The position numbers and the translations under genes are program-made. From positions 1 through 10,660 of the forward strand of contig JBGPKH010000285.1 of the NCBI GenBank assembly GCA_041485845.1: 10,660 nucleotides of DNA. The letters are read 5' to 3'. This document shows, piece after piece, positions 1 through 6,571 of this stretch; within the stretch, counting starts at the first letter, position 1; the number at the start of each line of letters is the position of its first letter. Below the pieces are notes generated by a model. That model worked only from the letters and a program-made list of their open reading frames with translations. It was not told the origin of the DNA and did not search any database. The stretch comes from OMOG01 sp041485845 (GTDB lineage Bacteria; Acidobacteriota; Terriglobia; Bryobacterales; Bryobacteraceae).

Positions 1-780
1 GCGCAGACGTTCATCCAGATGTCCGACCCGCAGTTCGGCATGTATGCCAAGGACGCGGGGTTCGGGCACGAGACCCTCAATTTCGACTTCGCCATCGCCA
101 CCGCCAACCGCTTGAAGCCGGCGTTCGTGGTGGTGACAGGCGATCTGATCAACCAGGCGGGCAACGCCGCCCAGGTCGCCGAGTACCAGCGGATCGCCGC
201 GAAGCTGGATCCTCAAATCAAGCTGTTCAGCGTCGCTGGAAATCACGATGTCGAGAACGAGCCGACCAAGGCAACGCTGGCCAGTTATCGCGAGCGCTTC
301 GGACCGGACTATTACTCGTTCCGGATCGGCGACATCGCCGGCTTCGCGCTGAATTCGAACCTCGAGAAGGCGCCGCAAAACGTCCTGTCGGAGGCGGCCG
401 AAATGGAAGCGTGGCTCCGCGCCGAGCTGGCCAAAGCAAAGAGCGATGGCGTGAAGCATCTCATCGTATTCCAGCACCATCCGCTTTTCCTCAAGGACCC
501 CAACGAAGACGACCAATACTTCAACATCCCGCGCGAGACGCGCCAGCGGTATCTGAAGCTTCTCCACGAGTACGGCGTCCGCTATGTTTTTACCGGCCAT
601 TACCACCGCAACGCCGGTGGCGCGGACGGCGACCTGGAAATGATCGTCACGGGGCCGGTCGGCATGGCGCTGGACGGGGGAAAATCGGGCATGCGGATCG
701 TGACCGTTGCGCCGGCCGGAGTGTCCCACCGCTACTACGATTTCGGCGATCTCCCCGACTCGCTCCCTCCCGCCCGCTAA
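1..780 (+). CDS. Calcineurin-like metallophosphoesterase, CPPED1/CSTP1-like (5' end missing)
   Basis: Metal-dependent phosphatase of the calcineurin-like fold; the substrate cannot be told from sequence. The frame is open from base 1 and reads AQTFIQMSDPQFG, so the gene starts upstream; the ATG at base 19 lies inside the conserved first motif and is not the start. Numbering from the first codon in the window, the metal-site motifs appear in order: DPQFG (9-13), GD (47-48), GNHD (80-83), HH within FQHHP (159-160) and GHYH (199-202). The stretches QHHPLFLKDPNEDDQYFN and FTGHYHRNAGG closely resemble human CPPED1, a protein phosphatase, as I remember it. All metal ligands expected in this part are present. 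No C-terminal membrane segment follows. The usual start of the family domain suggests that only a short N-terminus, possibly with a signal peptide, is missing. The phosphoesterase family call is firm; the CPPED1 subgroup is likely. Confidence 0.9.
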   Translation, partial: AQTFIQMSDPQFGMYAKDAGFGHETLNFDFAIATANRLKPAFVVVTGDLINQAGNAAQVAEYQRIAAKLDPQIKLFSVAGNHDVENEPTKATLASYRERFGPDYYSFRIGDIAGFALNSNLEKAPQNVLSEAAEMEAWLRAELAKAKSDGVKHLIVFQHHPLFLKDPNEDDQYFNIPRETRQRYLKLLHEYGVRYVFTGHYHRNAGGADGDLEMIVTGPVGMALDGGKSGMRIVTVAPAGVSHRYYDFGDLPDSLPPAR

Positions 781-791
781 CACCGCCGGTC

Positions 792-822
792 TTGCCGCCG
801 GTATTCTACCCCCGCTTATACT
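792..822 (+). promoter_or_regulatory. Putative sigma70-type promoter for the methyltransferase gene
   Basis: TATACT at 817-822 matches five of six bases of the -10 consensus. A TTGCCG at 792-797 could serve as a -35 element, but the 19-base spacer is long. The predicted transcription start is near 829, which would give a leader of about 13 bases that begins at the Shine-Dalgarno sequence. Confidence 0.4.
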
Positions 823-828
823 GGACGC

Positions 829-835
829 GGAGGGG
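829..835 (+). promoter_or_regulatory. Ribosome binding site of the methyltransferase gene
   Basis: GGAGGGG ends 6 bases before the ATG at 842. It fixes this ATG as the start, rather than an upstream in-frame ATG at 707 that lies within the preceding gene. Confidence 0.7.
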
Positions 836-841
836 AACACC

Positions 842-1864
842 ATGAGTGCAATGGGACACGCGGCGGTGACGCCGGAACGAATCATGCAGATGGCCTGGGG
901 CTACTCTGCGCCATTGATGATCGAGGCCGCGGTGCGGAATCGCATCTTCGACCTGCTGGACGGAGGCTCAAAATCCGCGGACGAGGTCGCCGCTCTTTCC
1001 GGCGCTTCGGTGCGCGGCGTGCGGGCCGTCATGAACGCGCTGGCGGCGCTGCAACTGCTGACCAAAAACGCGGAGGGGCGGTTCGAACTCGCTCCGGACA
1101 CCGCGACGTTTCTGGTGAGCGGCAAGCCCACCTACCTCGGTGGATTGAGCCTCCGCACGAGCACACAGAGCATTCCCATGTGGCTGAAACTCGGCGACGT
1201 GGTGCGGACGGGCAAGCCTTCCTCGGGTGTCAACGAGGAGCAGGCCGGGGCCGAGTTCTTTCAGGAATTGGTGGAGGGCCTCTTTCCATTGAACTACCGG
1301 CCGGCGCAGGGCCTTGCCGACGCCCTGAATGTGGCCGCCGCGGAAAAACCTGTGCGCGTGCTCGATCTCGCAGCCGGTTCGGGGGTCTGGGGTATCGCCT
1401 TGGCGCAGAAGTCCCCGCAGGTCGGCGTGACCGCAATCGATTGGCCGGGAGTCCTTGACATCACGCGCAGAACGGCGGCGCGTTTCGGAGTGGCGGAACG
1501 ATTCTCATTTGTAGCGGGCGATCTGTGGACCGTCGATTTCGGCACGGGTTACAACATCGCCACGCTCGGTCATATTCTGCACATGGCTGGAGAGCGAGCC
1601 AGCCGCGCGCTGCTCCGCAAGACATTCGACTCACTCGCCCCGGGAGGCGCCATCGCCATCGCCGAGTTCCTGGTAGACGACGCGCGCACGGGACCACCGA
1701 TGGGCCTGATCTTCGCCGTCAATATGTTGGTGGCCACCGAGGAAGGAGACACTTTCTCGTTCAACGAAATCGCCGGCTGGCTGCGCGAGGCCGGCTTCGA
1801 AAATGCCCGCACTCTCGAGTCGCCGGGGCCCTCGCCGCTGATTCTCGCCAACCGGCCCGCGTGA
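842..1864 (+). CDS. SAM-dependent methyltransferase with N-terminal dimerisation domain (O-methyltransferase type)
   Basis: Predicted cytoplasmic enzyme of 340 residues that transfers a methyl group from S-adenosylmethionine, probably to a small molecule; the acceptor is unknown. Residues 11-100 form a winged-helix dimerisation domain like that of plant and polyketide O-methyltransferases. The Rossmann domain follows: motif I DLAAGSG at 175-181, the acidic residue D200 after the second strand (TAIDWP), GDLW at 226-229, and LGHILHMAGE at 242-251. H247 aligns with the LHDW catalytic histidine of the family, though the following D-W is not kept. LAPGGAIAIAE (265-275) is the usual post-motif strand. 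The upstream in-frame extension to 707 is rejected because it overlaps the previous gene, whereas 842 has a strong ribosome site. The gene stands alone between the phosphoesterase and the transpeptidase, so its context does not suggest a pathway. Confidence 0.88.
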   Translation: MSAMGHAAVTPERIMQMAWGYSAPLMIEAAVRNRIFDLLDGGSKSADEVAALSGASVRGVRAVMNALAALQLLTKNAEGRFELAPDTATFLVSGKPTYLGGLSLRTSTQSIPMWLKLGDVVRTGKPSSGVNEEQAGAEFFQELVEGLFPLNYRPAQGLADALNVAAAEKPVRVLDLAAGSGVWGIALAQKSPQVGVTAIDWPGVLDITRRTAARFGVAERFSFVAGDLWTVDFGTGYNIATLGHILHMAGERASRALLRKTFDSLAPGGAIAIAEFLVDDARTGPPMGLIFAVNMLVATEEGDTFSFNEIAGWLREAGFENARTLESPGPSPLILANRPA

Positions 1865-1901
1865 GGTCCGTAGCACAGGCCTCTTGTTGGATCCCAGACC
1901 C

Positions 1902-1929
1902 TTGGGCCAGGGGTACGCTTCCTTACAGT
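1902..1929 (+). promoter_or_regulatory. Possible promoter of the transpeptidase-M23 operon
   Basis: TTGGGC (1902-1907) and TACAGT (1924-1929) are separated by 16 bases. Both boxes match the consensus only partly. A start near 1936 would allow either the GTG at 1943 or the ATG at 1979 to be used. Confidence 0.25.
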
Positions 1930-1978
1930 TACAGAGCAATCCGTGGCATCCCGCATGCTCTTAGGCTTAGGCATAGGG

Positions 1979-2989
1979 ATGCCATCGCGCTGCTTAACCA
2001 TTTCGCTCATTCTGGGACTCGTAACGGGTGCGGCCGCACAGACTCGCAAACAGCGAGGCTATGCCGAGCGCAGGGTCACGGCGCCCCGCCTCACTTTTGA
2101 CGCCGGGGCCATCCGTAGCCCGAAGCAGCCTGTCCTATCTCGTGGCGCTAAGGGACCGGCCGTCGTTCGTGCGCAGATTCTGCTCGCGCGCGCTCACTTC
2201 TCCTGCGGAGAGATCGACGGGGACTTCGGTTCGAACCTGCAGAAGACCGTCACCGCCTTCCAGAACGATCGCCATCTACCGGCGTCCGGAATCGTGGACG
2301 CCGCCACGTGGTCCGAACTGAACGCGGATTTGGCGCCGGTTCTGATCGACTACACCATCTCGCCTGAAGACGAGGCCGGCCCGTTCGTGGCCATTCCCAA
2401 TACCCTGGTGGAGCAGGCTGCGCTCGACGCCCTGGGATACACGTCGCCGCTGGAGGAACTCTCGGAGCGCTTTCACGCCGCCCCGAAGCTGTTCCAAGCC
2501 CTCAATCCCGGAGCGGACTTCCATCGCGCGGGACAGGCTCTGGTGGTTCCCAACGTCCTCACCATGCCGCCGGGCCAGGCCGCGAGCGTCACCGTTACCA
2601 AGTCGGAGAGTTCAGTCCGAGCCTTCGACGCCGACGGCAAACTGCTGGCTTTCTACATGGCCACCACCGGCAGCGAACACGACCCGCTGCCTCTCGGCAA
2701 CTGGCAGATCAAGGGCCAACGGCGCAATCCCGATTTTCACTACGACGCCAGCCTTTTCTGGGACGCAAAGAATCACGATCAGAAAGCGGTCATCCAACCA
2801 GGGCCGAACAATCCCGTAGGGGTGGTCTGGATCGATCTTTCCAAGGAGCATTACGGCATACACGGCACGCCGGAACCGTCGATGATCGGCCATGCCTTAT
2901 CGCACGGCTGCATCCGGCTGACCAACTGGGACGCGCTGGACCTGGCCTCGATGATCAAACCGGGAACGCCGGCAGTCCTCAAGGAGTAA
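1979..2989 (+). CDS. L,D-transpeptidase (YkuD domain) with peptidoglycan-binding domain
   Basis: Exported enzyme of 336 residues that would form L,D (3-3) crosslinks in peptidoglycan or attach proteins to it. The chosen ATG gives a clean signal peptide: basic MPSR, a hydrophobic core to about residue 16, and a GAAA-Q cleavage site near 20. A GTG at 1943 and an ATG at 1955 are in frame and would lengthen the N-terminus; both lack a clear ribosome site. Residues 55-115 form a PG_binding_1 repeat (DGDFGSNLQKTVTAFQ). Residues 149-192 look like a LysM-type segment (ELSERF, ALNPG, VVPN), which is inference. The YkuD domain spans about 202-334, with H295 in HGTPEP and SHGCIR at 308-313; C311 is the catalytic cysteine. 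All catalytic residues are present. The M23 gene follows after 11 bases, so the two are probably co-transcribed. Confidence 0.92.
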   Translation: MPSRCLTISLILGLVTGAAAQTRKQRGYAERRVTAPRLTFDAGAIRSPKQPVLSRGAKGPAVVRAQILLARAHFSCGEIDGDFGSNLQKTVTAFQNDRHLPASGIVDAATWSELNADLAPVLIDYTISPEDEAGPFVAIPNTLVEQAALDALGYTSPLEELSERFHAAPKLFQALNPGADFHRAGQALVVPNVLTMPPGQAASVTVTKSESSVRAFDADGKLLAFYMATTGSEHDPLPLGNWQIKGQRRNPDFHYDASLFWDAKNHDQKAVIQPGPNNPVGVVWIDLSKEHYGIHGTPEPSMIGHALSHGCIRLTNWDALDLASMIKPGTPAVLKE

Positions 2990-2994
2990 AGGAG
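2988..2994 (+). promoter_or_regulatory. Ribosome binding site of the M23 peptidase gene
   Basis: AAAGGAG overlaps the stop codon of the transpeptidase gene and ends 6 bases before the ATG at 3001. This supports co-transcription and possible translational coupling of the two genes. Confidence 0.75.
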
Positions 2995-3000
2995 TAGAAG

Positions 3001-3852
3001 ATGCGCGCAAGAACAGCAGCGGCTTTCGTGTTAGGGTTCGCCGCGGGAATGTTGTGCCTGGGAGTGTTCCTGTGGCGCACGGGCCGGATCCAGATGCCGC
3101 CGGCAATCGACGCGTTGCTCCCCGCGTGGAAGCGGCCCATGGCGCCCATGCCGGTCGATCTGGGCGCCCTCGTCGCCGAGGCCAAAAACATGCCGCCGCC
3201 CGTAGTGGAACCTCCGCCCGTAGTGGAACCTCCGCCCGCGGTGGAACCCCCGCCCCCGCTTCTGGAGCCGCCGCCTCCGGTCGCGCCAGCGCCTCTCCTC
3301 TTCGGACCGCCCGCAGTGACCGCGCCACCGCCCGCCGCCACTCCGCCTGCGGTGATTGGACCGCCTGCCGCCCCGCCGCCTCGACCGCGCGCAGCGGGCG
3401 AGGCCGACCGCATCGCGCCGGCCGTGCCGGGCCTGCATCTGGCCATTCCGCTTGCCGGCATCGATGTCACCACCTTGAGGGACTCATTCTCCGACCAGCG
3501 CGATGGCCGTAAGCACGAAGCCCTCGACATCCCCGCGCCGCGCGGCACACCGGTGCTCGCGGTGGCGGAAGGCAACGTGGTAAAGCTCTTTACCAGCAAG
3601 CAGGGTGGTCTCACGGTATACCAGTTCGATAACACCGGGACGTATTGTTACTACTACGCGCACCTCGACCGTTATGCGCCCGGCCTGAAAGAGGGCACGC
3701 TCCTTCGCCAAGCCGGGGTGCTCGGCTACGTTGGGACCACCGGCAATGCTTCGGCCGCCAGGCCCCATCTCCACTTCGCGGTCTTCCAGTTGAAGCCCGA
3801 CAAGAAGTGGTGGGAAGGAACGCCCCTCGACCCCTTGCCCTTGCTTCATTGA
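3001..3852 (+). CDS. Membrane-anchored M23 (LytM-type) metallopeptidase with proline-rich stalk
   Basis: Predicted zinc peptidase of 283 residues that cuts peptide bonds in peptidoglycan. Residues 7-26 are a single hydrophobic anchor or uncleaved signal, placing the rest outside the cytoplasmic membrane. Residues about 60-135 are a long proline/alanine/valine-rich stalk that begins with near-exact six-residue repeats (PVVEPP, PVVEPP, PAVEPP) and probably spans part of the envelope. The M23 domain occupies about 150-283: H172 and D176 in HEALD, H221 in YAHLD, and H256-L-H258 (HLHF), so the zinc ligands and catalytic histidine are complete and the enzyme should be active rather than an EnvC/NlpD-like degenerate activator. 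It is paired with a transpeptidase, giving one crosslinking and one cutting enzyme in the same transcript. Confidence 0.92.
   Translation: MRARTAAAFVLGFAAGMLCLGVFLWRTGRIQMPPAIDALLPAWKRPMAPMPVDLGALVAEAKNMPPPVVEPPPVVEPPPAVEPPPPLLEPPPPVAPAPLLFGPPAVTAPPPAATPPAVIGPPAAPPPRPRAAGEADRIAPAVPGLHLAIPLAGIDVTTLRDSFSDQRDGRKHEALDIPAPRGTPVLAVAEGNVVKLFTSKQGGLTVYQFDNTGTYCYYYAHLDRYAPGLKEGTLLRQAGVLGYVGTTGNASAARPHLHFAVFQLKPDKKWWEGTPLDPLPLLH
3199..3252 (+). repeat. Three tandem 18-base units in the M23 stalk
   Basis: Units at 3199-3216 and 3217-3234 are identical; the third at 3235-3252 differs at a few positions. Each encodes P-V/A-V-E-P-P. A more degenerate PPLLEPP follows. Such identical units can gain or lose copies, which would change the stalk length. 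Confidence 0.85.
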
Positions 3853-3888
3853 CAGGGATTTCAGCCATCGCACCCGGCGCTGCGGGGG

Positions 3889-3902
3889 CCGGCGTTCGCC
3901 GG
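3889..3902 (+). terminator. Weak hairpin after the M23 gene
   Basis: CCGGCGTTCGCCGG folds into a GC-rich stem of about five base pairs with a GTTC loop, 36 bases past the M23 stop. No T-run follows, so intrinsic termination is doubtful. It could still stabilise the upstream mRNA end. Confidence 0.25.
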
Positions 3903-3953
3903 TAACTTCCGCGCGTTCGCCGATTCATACGGGCTTTCCTCCACCGGCCGCCG

Positions 3954-3959
3954 TACTCT
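3954..3959 (+). promoter_or_regulatory. Putative -10 box directly before the LiaF-like gene (leaderless start)
   Basis: TACTCT ends 6 bases before the ATG at 3966. With standard spacing, +1 would fall on the A of this ATG. No good -35 element or Shine-Dalgarno sequence is visible, which is consistent with a leaderless transcript but does not prove one. Confidence 0.35.
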
Positions 3960-3965
3960 GGGGTC

Positions 3966-4724
3966 ATGGAACGAGACAGACATCATGACTACAAAGTCTA
4001 TGGCATACGCACCAATTCGGGCCTGATCCCCGGCCTCATCCTGGTCGGAATCGGAGCGTTGTTCTTCCTGAACAACCTCCACATCATCTACATCCGCGAG
4101 TGGCTGGCCTACTGGCCGGTGATCCTGATCGCCATCGGCATCGTCAAGCTGGTGGACTCCACTTTCACCGGCGGCCGCGTGGCGGGCGGCGTCCTTTTCG
4201 GTCTGGGCGCGCTCTTTCTCGCGCAGTCGCTCGGTTTTCTCCAGATCCAGATGCACGACATGTGGCCCCTCATCCTGATCGGCCTCGGCGTCCTGATGCT
4301 GTTTCAGAGGGCCGAGCGATGGCACGCGCGGACAGTAGCGGACCAACCCCTCAACCGCGGCTTCAAGAACGATACTCCGAACAACGCCAACATGGTCAAA
4401 ATCGACGCCATTTTCAGCGGCGGCAAGCGCCGGATGGCTACCCAGGACTTTCAGGGCGGCGAGATCGTCACCATTTTCGGCGGCATCGAGCTGGACCTCC
4501 GCCAGGCCGGGATGGTGGCCGACTCCGCGGTGTTGGAGGTCAACGCCATCTTCGGCGGCGTCGAAGTCCAAATCCCGCAGAACTGGAGCGCGGTGGTCCA
4601 GGGAGTCGGGATCTTCGGCGGGTTTGGCGACAACACGCTACAACCCAACCTCGATGCCCCGGGAGTGAAGCGTCTCATCGTCAAGGGCGGAGCGGTCTTC
4701 GGCGGCGTGGAAGTGAAGAACTGA
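3966..4724 (+). CDS. LiaF-like four-helix membrane protein with C-terminal beta-repeat domain
   Basis: Predicted membrane protein of 252 residues. Four hydrophobic segments lie at roughly 18-38, 47-64, 71-92 and 98-113, grouped as in LiaF/YvqF and DUF5668 proteins. The soluble C-terminal half has recurring I/V-F-x-G turns (IFSG 149, IFGG 170, IFGG 195, IFGG 216, VFGG 244) spaced 21-28 residues apart, as expected of the beta-solenoid-like LiaF C-terminal domain. In Firmicutes, LiaF represses the LiaS kinase in response to cell-wall damage; here a LytS-type kinase gene starts 4 bases downstream, so a role in controlling that kinase is a reasonable inference. The start is the only ATG before the first helix and lies directly after a -10-like box. 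The family call is good; the function is inferred from related proteins and context. Confidence 0.82.
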   Translation: MERDRHHDYKVYGIRTNSGLIPGLILVGIGALFFLNNLHIIYIREWLAYWPVILIAIGIVKLVDSTFTGGRVAGGVLFGLGALFLAQSLGFLQIQMHDMWPLILIGLGVLMLFQRAERWHARTVADQPLNRGFKNDTPNNANMVKIDAIFSGGKRRMATQDFQGGEIVTIFGGIELDLRQAGMVADSAVLEVNAIFGGVEVQIPQNWSAVVQGVGIFGGFGDNTLQPNLDAPGVKRLIVKGGAVFGGVEVKN

Positions 4725-4728
4725 CGTC

Positions 4729-5781
4729 ATGCATCCGATCCTGGCATCGCGCCGGAGGCTGCTGCTCTACCTGCTGGCATGGGTCCCGATCCTGACGTTG
4801 CTCTGCCTGGTCACCGGGGCTTCCGGCGGAACGTGGTCGTGGATGGGTGCGGCGGCGGTCCTGGCTCCCGCCTGCGCGGTGTATGCATTCGCCTGCCTGT
4901 CGCCGTGGTACATCGCCCGCGTGCAACCGCTGCGGCTCTCCAACTTTACCGGCCTGGTGACCACCTATACCGGCGCATCGCTGGCGGGCGGACTGTTGTT
5001 GGCGGGGATCGCCCGGCTGGCCGCTTCCGCGATGGACAAGCCCGCGCCGCAATGGCCGCCGCTGTTTGGCATGGGAGCGCTGTTGTACCTGCTCTCGGTG
5101 GGATCGCATTACACCGCGCTGGCGATGGCTGCCTCGCACGACGCCGAGCGCCGCGCCGCCGAAGCCCGTACGCTGGCCCGTGAAGCCGAGCTGTACGCGC
5201 TCCGCATGCAACTCAATCCGCACTTCCTCTTCAATTGCCTGCATTCCATCAGCGCCCTGGCCACGGGTGACGGAGCGCGCGCCAGGGAAATGTGCATCCG
5301 GCTCGCGGGTTTTCTTCGCAGCAGCCTGGGGCTCGGAGACCGCGAAAACATCCCGCTGCGCGAAGAACTGGCGCTGGCCCAGCGCTATCTGGACGTGGAG
5401 CAGGTGCAGTTCGGCGATCGGCTGCGCGTGGAAACGGAAATCGATCCCGATTGCCACGACTGCGTGGTGCCCGCCCTGCTGCTGCAGCCGCTCGTCGAGA
5501 ACGCCGTCAAGCACGGTATCGCCGGCCTGGTCGAGGGCGGCGCCATCCGGCTGGCCGCGCGGCGCTCGGCAGCCGGTGTCGCCATCACCGTCGAGAACGC
5601 CTTCGACCCGGAGGCGCCTTCGCAAAGCAATACCGGTCTCGGACTGGCCCACGTCCGCCGGCGCTTGCAGGTTCGCTACGGAGCGGACGCGGCTTTCGAT
5701 GCCGGCCCGCACGGCAGCATCTACCGTGTCGTGTTGCGGTTCCCCTGCGAATCTCCCATGGCTTCCAGCAGCCGGGCGTAG
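4729..5781 (+). CDS. LytS-type membrane sensor histidine kinase (His_kinase family)
   Basis: Predicted inner-membrane kinase of 350 residues that would autophosphorylate and pass the phosphate to a LytTR regulator. About four hydrophobic segments (11-29, 38-58, 73-95, 111-133) form the input region; there is no PAS or other recognisable sensor domain. A short charged helix (137-160) leads to the phosphoacceptor motif QLNPHFLFN, with H165. The ATPase part shows LLQPLVENAVKHG, with N258 in the N box, and NTGLGLAHVRRRL (301-313) as the G box. The kinase fold ends at VVLRFP (334-339), and an 11-residue tail follows. It lies 4 bases after the LiaF-like gene, which indicates an operon. Its last 61 bases overlap the 3' end of the oppositely oriented LytTR regulator gene, its probable partner. 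Confidence 0.92.
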   Translation: MHPILASRRRLLLYLLAWVPILTLLCLVTGASGGTWSWMGAAAVLAPACAVYAFACLSPWYIARVQPLRLSNFTGLVTTYTGASLAGGLLLAGIARLAASAMDKPAPQWPPLFGMGALLYLLSVGSHYTALAMAASHDAERRAAEARTLAREAELYALRMQLNPHFLFNCLHSISALATGDGARAREMCIRLAGFLRSSLGLGDRENIPLREELALAQRYLDVEQVQFGDRLRVETEIDPDCHDCVVPALLLQPLVENAVKHGIAGLVEGGAIRLAARRSAAGVAITVENAFDPEAPSQSNTGLGLAHVRRRLQVRYGADAAFDAGPHGSIYRVVLRFPCESPMASSSRA

Positions 5782-6491
5782 CCCGAGCGGCTCACCGGCA
5801 GCCGCGTGCCGTCGTCGAGAATTGCGATCCGGCTGTCTTTGGCGTAGGGCTCGATCCGCGCCACGCGTTCCAGGTTCACGATTGCCGAGCGGTGGATGCG
5901 CACGAAACGCGCCGGATCGAGCGTCGCCTCCAACCCGGCGATCGGCTGCTGTTTGAGGTAGCTCTTGCCGGCGCTGTGCAGCGCGACGTAATCGTCCTGA
6001 GCTACCGCGTAGTCCAGCTTGTCGAGCGGGATGATGTGGACGCGCGTACCGTCTTTCACCACGATGCGCTGCGGCCGTTCGGCCGGTGAACGCGCCTCCT
6101 GCGCCAGTTCGACAGGCAGCCGGCGTTCTCCGAGGCGCGATTTCGCCCGCTCCAGCGCCCGCTCGAAGCGGTCGGCGCTGAATGGCTTCAGCAAATAATC
6201 CACGGCGTGGGCGTCAAACGCGCGCATGGCGTACTGGTCGTAGGCCGTTACGAAAATCACCACCGGAGGCGCTGCCTGGGATTGTCCGATCAGTTCCAGC
6301 ACCTCGAAGCCGTCCAATTTGGGCATCTGGACGTCGAGAAATACAAGGTCGGGCGTCGAGTCGGCGATGGCCTTGACGGCCTCGAATCCGTTGGCGCATT
6401 CGGCCGTAATTTCGATCTCCGGATGACCCTGCAGCAGCTCGCGAAGGAAGCCCCGCGCCAGATCCTGATCGTCCACAATCATCGCCCTCAA
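5721..6491 (-). CDS. LytTR-family response regulator
   Basis: Two-domain transcription regulator of 256 residues. The receiver domain covers about 1-120: acidic pair D7-D8, phosphoacceptor D53 in VFLDVQMP, T82 and K102 (LLKP). The LytTR DNA-binding domain covers about 140-246, with LDKLDYAVAQDDYVALH and RFVRIHRSAIVNLERV. Start choice: a TTG at 6491 gives MRAMIVDDQDLAR, which matches the usual family N-terminus; the ATG at 6482 would cut the first beta strand short, and a TTG at 6506 is also possible. None has a strong ribosome site. The gene converges on the LytS-type kinase gene and overlaps it by 61 bases, and it diverges from purM across an 80-base gap. Kinases and regulators of this type are normally a pair, so cognacy is likely even though they are not in one operon. 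Confidence 0.92.
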   Translation of the reverse strand: MRAMIVDDQDLARGFLRELLQGHPEIEITAECANGFEAVKAIADSTPDLVFLDVQMPKLDGFEVLELIGQSQAAPPVVIFVTAYDQYAMRAFDAHAVDYLLKPFSADRFERALERAKSRLGERRLPVELAQEARSPAERPQRIVVKDGTRVHIIPLDKLDYAVAQDDYVALHSAGKSYLKQQPIAGLEATLDPARFVRIHRSAIVNLERVARIEPYAKDSRIAILDDGTRLPVSRSGYARLLEAMGDSQGNRNTTR

Positions 6492-6536
6492 AATAGGGGC
6501 CCGCAAGGTATGGGGTGTCACGTCTCTAGCCAATGT

Positions 6537-6547
6537 ACACCCGGTGT
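6537..6547. promoter_or_regulatory. Small perfect inverted repeat between the regulator gene and purM
   Basis: ACACC-C-GGTGT is a perfect palindrome around one central base, 14 bases upstream of the purM -10-like box and about 45 bases from the regulator start. Its place between divergent genes fits an operator, but the arms are only five bases and chance is a real alternative. Confidence 0.2.
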
Positions 6548-6560
6548 TTGCCGGTCGCCG

Positions 6561-6566
6561 TATACT
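6561..6566 (+). promoter_or_regulatory. Putative -10 box of purM, adjacent to its start codon
   Basis: TATACT matches the -10 consensus at five of six positions. Standard spacing puts +1 at 6573, within one base of the purM TTG at 6572. No convincing -35 element is seen at the expected distance. Confidence 0.4.
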
Positions 6567-6571
6567 GAGAT

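Noticed and set aside
781..815. GCCGGT-rich stretch after the phosphoesterase gene as a terminator
   Set aside because: The repeats are direct rather than inverted, stems are only three or four base pairs, and no T-run follows.
707..841. Upstream extension of the methyltransferase frame to an ATG at 707
   Set aside because: It overlaps the end of the phosphoesterase gene in another frame, gives a non-conserved N-terminus, and ATG 842 has a strong ribosome site.
4681..5712. Long open frame on the - strand opposite the kinase gene
   Set aside because: Composition is the arginine/glutamine/glycine-rich mix typical of a high-GC antisense shadow, with no recognisable motif, while the + strand frame has full kinase motifs.
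6482..6495. TATTTT (6495-6490, - strand) as a leaderless promoter for the regulator at ATG 6482
   Set aside because: It fits the spacing, but starting at 6482 would remove part of the first receiver-domain strand; the TTG at 6491 gives the normal family N-terminus, so this box was not counted as evidence.
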